This document shows, one piece after another, positions 37,372-41,170 of a stretch of DNA of 41,170 nucleotides. The translations under genes were made by a program, and so were the position numbers. The notes below the pieces were generated by a model. The model saw only the letters and a program-made list of their open reading frames with translations, was not told the DNA's origin and ran no database searches. This stretch comes from Clostridiales bacterium (GTDB lineage: Bacteria; Bacillota; Clostridia; Christensenellales; Aristaeellaceae). Each line of letters starts with the position of its first letter. The stretch's first letter is position 1. The stretch spans positions 1 to 41,170 of the forward strand of contig SVGR01000008.1 of assembly GCA_015056265.1 (NCBI GenBank). The letters are read 5' to 3'.

Positions 37372-38147
37372 TTGAAATCATTACCAGCCTACAAAACCCC
37401 CAGGTGAAGGCTTGGCGTGCCCTCAATAAGGGCCGCAGCCAGCGGATCTCCCAGGGCCTGTTTCTGGCCGAAGGGGAGCATATGGCCCAGGAGGCCGTGA
37501 AGGAAAAGAAAACCCGGGCACTGCTGATCGATGCAGCAGCCCGGGATAAATATGACGCCCTGGCAAAATCCGCCCAGGGCGTATCCATTTTTTATCTCGC
37601 TTCCCATGTGATGGAAGCCATATCAGACGCCAAAACGCCCCAGGGGGTGATTGCCGTCTGCGATTATCCCCGGGATGCGGCCGATGAATTGGGTGAATTA
37701 TTGGTAGCCCTGGACGGCGTTCAGGATCCCGGCAATGTGGGTACTGTGATCCGCACCATGGATGCCGCCGGCTTTCATGGATTGCTCATGGATGATAAAA
37801 CGGCGGATCCTTACGCCCCCAAGGCGTTGCGCGCCTCCATGGGCGGGGTATTCCGCATTCCCTGCAGCCGCTGCAATGATCTGCCTGCCGTTTTAAAATC
37901 ACTTGCCGCAAAGGGATATCATATCCTGGCCGGCGATCTGCACGGCGCCCCTTTCTTCCAGCGCCCCAAGGCCGGAAAAAAAGTGTGCATCATCATCGGA
38001 AATGAAGGCGCCGGCGTCTCCCCTGCCGTTATGGAATGCGCCACCCTTCGGCTGAAGCTGCCCATGGTGGGCGGGGCCGAATCGCTGAACGCTGCTGTGG
38101 CCGGGGCCATCATGATGTATGATGTGCTCAGAGAGCGGATGGATTAA
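37368..38147 (+). CDS. TrmH/SpoU family RNA 2'-O-methyltransferase
   Basis: VALDGVQDPGNVGTVIRTMDAAGFHGLLM...CIIIGNEGAGVSPAVMECATLRLKLPMVGGAESLNAAVAGAIMMYD. Confidence 0.96.
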   Translation: MIEIITSLQNPQVKAWRALNKGRSQRISQGLFLAEGEHMAQEAVKEKKTRALLIDAAARDKYDALAKSAQGVSIFYLASHVMEAISDAKTPQGVIAVCDYPRDAADELGELLVALDGVQDPGNVGTVIRTMDAAGFHGLLMDDKTADPYAPKALRASMGGVFRIPCSRCNDLPAVLKSLAAKGYHILAGDLHGAPFFQRPKAGKKVCIIIGNEGAGVSPAVMECATLRLKLPMVGGAESLNAAVAGAIMMYDVLRERMD

Positions 38148-38788
38148 TCCCCTTTGATCACCAGGCCCAGCATCCCCGACAGCATCATAGCCTGGGCAGC
38201 CGTCACCTTAAGTCCCCGCAGATTCAGGATATCCGTTACCATTCCTTCGATTTCACAGGCAGACAGATCCATGCCCTTGAGGGGCGTATGATCAAATTCC
38301 GCCCGATGCAGATTGCATTCTTCCATCTCACAATCCAGCCAATTGAACCGATAAAACACGCTTTCCTTCATGGCGCAGCGCCGAAAAGACAGGTGCTGCG
38401 CCTTTGTTTCGGAAAAATTGACGTAGTCCATCTGACAATCCCGGAACGACGTATTCATCACCGTCCCCTGGGAAAACTGAACCCCGGTCATCCGGCAATT
38501 GCTGAAATATGTACGCTGGAAGGTGGCCTTATGAAAATTCATGCCGTTCAAATCGCATTTTTCAAATACGCAATCCACAAATACCAGCCGCTCCGCCCCC
38601 GTATCGGCAAACGTACATCTTTCAAAACTGCAGCCGATAAACTCCAGGATCTCCCCCGATAATTCAGGCAGATGATCCCCGTAGAAGCGAAAATTTTCCA
38701 CGTCCGTGCCCTCATTCAGTGCGCGTTCAATGGCTTCCTCCAGCATATTGTCTGTAAGATTTTCAGGCAAATTGGGCGATTGAATCAT
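38144..38788 (-). CDS. Pentapeptide repeat-containing protein
   Basis: A(D/N)LxF-like repeats: CSFERCTFADTGAERLVFVDCVFEKCDLNGMNFHKATFQRTYFSNCRMTGVQF. Confidence 0.85.
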   Translation of the reverse strand: MIQSPNLPENLTDNMLEEAIERALNEGTDVENFRFYGDHLPELSGEILEFIGCSFERCTFADTGAERLVFVDCVFEKCDLNGMNFHKATFQRTYFSNCRMTGVQFSQGTVMNTSFRDCQMDYVNFSETKAQHLSFRRCAMKESVFYRFNWLDCEMEECNLHRAEFDHTPLKGMDLSACEIEGMVTDILNLRGLKVTAAQAMMLSGMLGLVIKGD

Positions 38789-38920
38789 TTAACTTTCTCC
38801 TGGCAGCAATGCTGAGTCCCATCCATATCGCTGCGTAACCATTATCATCGTGTTTTGGGAATAGCACGAGAGGGTGCCTCTTTTTCAAAAGAAGCACCCT
38901 CTTGCATGCACTTCGAATAA

Positions 38921-39943
38921 TTACCGCTGCACCCGCCCAGAGGCATTGCCACCAGCCAAAGCCAGCACTTCCTTTTCGGAGCAGTGATTGAAATCGAATT
39001 CGGTAGTCTGCTTCAGGCAGGAAGCCGCCACAGCAAATTCGATGGCTGCCTGGCAATCCCCCGGCCATTTGTTCATGGCATGGATCAGGCCGCCGCCGAA
39101 GCTGTCGCCGCCGCCCACCCGGTCCACAATGTGGATGAGATAATTCTTGGCAAAGTAGGCCTTTTCGCCATCATAGAGCATGCCGCTCCAGTTATTGTCA
39201 GAAGCGGAAATGGAGCCGCGCAATGTGATTGCTACATAATCAAAACCGAAGCGGTCCTTCAATTTCTTAGCGACAGATACATAGCCTTCCCTGTTCAGTT
39301 TTCCGCTATTGATATCAGTATCGTCTGCTTCAATGCCAAAAACATCTTTTGCGTCTTCTTCATTGGCGATGCATACATTCACATAGGGCATCAATTGTCC
39401 CATTACCTGCCCAGCCTTTTCCCGGGTCCAGAGCTTTCCACGATAATTGAGGTCGCAGGAAACTTTGATGCCCTTTTCCTTGCAGGCCTTTACGGCATCC
39501 AGACAGATTTCAGGCAGTTCGCCGCCCAGAGCGGGGGTGATACCAGTGAAATGGAACCAATCGGCGCCATCTAGGATCTTATCCCAATCATAATCTTCCC
39601 GCTTGGACAAGGCGATGGAAGAGCCGGCCCGATCGTAAATCACTTTGCTTCCCCGTTGAGACGCACCCTTTTCGCAGAAATAAATACCCAGCCGGGGCCC
39701 TTGCCGCAGCATTTTCGTGGTATCCACGCCAAACTGCCGCAGAGCATTGACTGCATTCTGGCCAATCTCATGGGCGGGAACAGCAGAGACAAAGGCAGCT
39801 TCATCCCCATAATTGCACAGGGATACTGCCACATTGGCCTCCCCGCCGCCATAGGTTGCCTCAAATTTTGCTGCCTGGGGAAAGCGCAGATATCCTTCCG
39901 GGTTGAGCCGCATCATGATTTCGCCAAAGCATACCGCTTTCAT
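38921..39943 (-). CDS. kdgK: PfkB family sugar kinase, likely 2-dehydro-3-deoxygluconokinase
   Basis: MKAVCFGEIMMRLNPEGYLRFPQAAKFEATYGGGEANVAVSLCNYG; VDRVGGGDSFGGGLIHAM PfkB signature 2. Confidence 0.85.
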   Translation of the reverse strand: MKAVCFGEIMMRLNPEGYLRFPQAAKFEATYGGGEANVAVSLCNYGDEAAFVSAVPAHEIGQNAVNALRQFGVDTTKMLRQGPRLGIYFCEKGASQRGSKVIYDRAGSSIALSKREDYDWDKILDGADWFHFTGITPALGGELPEICLDAVKACKEKGIKVSCDLNYRGKLWTREKAGQVMGQLMPYVNVCIANEEDAKDVFGIEADDTDINSGKLNREGYVSVAKKLKDRFGFDYVAITLRGSISASDNNWSGMLYDGEKAYFAKNYLIHIVDRVGGGDSFGGGLIHAMNKWPGDCQAAIEFAVAASCLKQTTEFDFNHCSEKEVLALAGGNASGRVQR

Positions 39944-40080
39944 GTATGGTTGCCTCCTTTTTTCAGCCTGCCGGGCTGATCGGAATATTTATACGGTATA
40001 TGTTCGCCACTTCCTTCCTCTTTCCTGCATAACCTGAACCCAATCATGGAAATTTCATTTTTTATTTGCGCCGCCGCCAA

Positions 40081-40109
40081 TTGCGGAATGGATCAAATCG
40101 TGCTATGAT
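40081..40109 (+). promoter_or_regulatory. Sigma-A-type promoter (TTGCGG-17-TATGAT)
   Basis: Hexamers and spacing, 36 nt upstream of the ATG at 40145. Confidence 0.5.
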
Positions 40110-40144
40110 GTCAGTGAAATCTGAGTAATTGAGAGGGACACGCC

Positions 40145-40681
40145 ATGATCCGCAATATTCTGGCCGACCATTTTGAAAAATATCCCACGATGCAGCCTCA
40201 GGATGCCGTAAAGCTGATCTACCAGCACGAATTCGGCCCGGGTCACATGATCGCTGACAGCAAAAAGGCCCTGAAATTCCTGCAGCAGGAAATGGACAGC
40301 TTGACGCCGGACGGAAGCGAACCACTCTATGAATCCATTGGAAACGGGCTGTGCCGGCTGAATCTGCGTCCTTGCCTGAAGAAGAACATTCCGGCGGAAG
40401 ATATTCTTCATTTGTTTCTGGAAACCGCCAAGGGCATCCAGGGCGATAAAAAACAATTCCAGAAAAAGCTGCAGCTGCTGGAACAGATGGCCAACCGGGA
40501 TGAAACGCCCTTTTACGCAGCCGAACTGGATTATTTCCTGATTATTTACCGGGAAAAGGGCTGCCCTGCCATCCATCACAGCGATGCTTACAATGCCGCA
40601 TACCATCCTGCATACCGGGTGGTGTTCCAGAAAAAACTGAAGGATTATCTTGCACAGCAAAGAGAAAACGCAGAAAAATAA
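40145..40681 (+). CDS. Hypothetical protein of unknown family
   Basis: Complete ORF with SD gaggga, promoter and downstream terminator; IYQHEFGPGHMI, AAYHPAYRVV motifs. Confidence 0.7.
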   Translation: MIRNILADHFEKYPTMQPQDAVKLIYQHEFGPGHMIADSKKALKFLQQEMDSLTPDGSEPLYESIGNGLCRLNLRPCLKKNIPAEDILHLFLETAKGIQGDKKQFQKKLQLLEQMANRDETPFYAAELDYFLIIYREKGCPAIHHSDAYNAAYHPAYRVVFQKKLKDYLAQQRENAEK

Positions 40682-40702
40682 CCGCATCTCCAGCACGCAA
40701 AT

Positions 40703-40735
40703 AAACGGCTTCCCCTGATGGGAGGCCGTTTTTTG
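40703..40735. terminator. Bidirectional terminator between 40145 CDS and glgP
   Basis: AAACGGCTTCCC-CTGAT-GGGAGGCCGTTTTTT between convergent genes. Confidence 0.8.
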
Positions 40736-40744
40736 ATGCAATAT

Positions 40745-41170
40745 TTATACCCGCCAGATTTCCTTGGCGTATTCGGCGATGGTGCGGTCGGAGGAGAATT
40801 TGCCTGCGCCCGCCACATTGTACAGAGCCTTGCGGGCAAAAGCCATCTGATCCTTAGTATCGTAAATGGCCCGCAGCTTGGTTTCCCGATAGGAGGGGAA
40901 ATCCTTCAGCAGGAAATAATGATCGGGTGCATGCCAGGAAGCGCCGTCCAGCAGCGCATGATAGATCTCCTTCAGGGCGCCGTCTTCGTCCGGGAAGAAG
41001 CCGCTGAGCATGGTATCCATAATCCGCTTGATCCGGGGATTTTCATCATAGATCGCCCGGGGATTGTAGCAATGCTTGATTGCGTTGATTTCATCCAGCC
41101 GTGCGCCGAAGATATAGTTGTTTTCCTCGCCGGCCTGCTCCACGATTTCAATGTTGGCGCCGTCATAAGT
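40745..41170 (-). CDS. glgP: Glycogen/starch/alpha-glucan phosphorylase, C-terminal fragment (5' end outside window)
   Basis: TYDGANIEIVEQAGEENNYIFGARLDEI...; SYRETKLRAIYDTKDQMAFARKALYNVAGAGKFSSDRTIAEYAKEIWRV. Confidence 0.95.
   Translation of the reverse strand, partial: TYDGANIEIVEQAGEENNYIFGARLDEINAIKHCYNPRAIYDENPRIKRIMDTMLSGFFPDEDGALKEIYHALLDGASWHAPDHYFLLKDFPSYRETKLRAIYDTKDQMAFARKALYNVAGAGKFSSDRTIAEYAKEIWRV

Noticed and set aside
38763-39068. 101-aa minus-strand ORF overlapping the kdgK-like C-terminus
   Set aside because: Out of frame with the PfkB kinase and no independent start signals

Overview
The window is 41.2 kb of what looks like a gut-type, spore-forming Clostridia-like (Bacillota) chromosome. 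Taxonomy is inferred from gene content only. It is mostly ordinary core genome: ylxM-ffh-rpsP, lepA-cvpA, rnhA, a spoIVFA-like/spoIVFB pair, yebC, adenine deaminase, proC, DUF5665-lspA-rluA-tlyA, aspartokinase, an rRNA/tRNA methyltransferase and the glgP C-terminus. Accessory genes include a 7x SH3b / 3x PG-binding surface protein, two lipase-like proteins, a GH42 beta-galactosidase, a KDG-kinase-like PfkB protein, a pentapeptide-repeat protein and two decayed degradative genes (PL8-like lyase and M14-like peptidase). One tRNA-Arg(CCG) is present. I see no CRISPR array, IS element, prophage or obvious defence island. The observations most worth a second look are: (i) a long uncharacterised CDS whose N-terminus lies in a different frame, with a +1 shift at about 35160-35205; (ii) a near-exact lac-operator-like 19-mer inside a promoter at 12773-12791; (iii) a 5'-leader hairpin that partly sequesters the Shine-Dalgarno of the DUF5665-lspA operon; (iv) an unnamed HLCVHF-motif domain at the C-terminus of the SH3-repeat protein; and (v) the two adjacent pseudogenes. 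I did not find convincing evidence of a wholly new multi-gene system.
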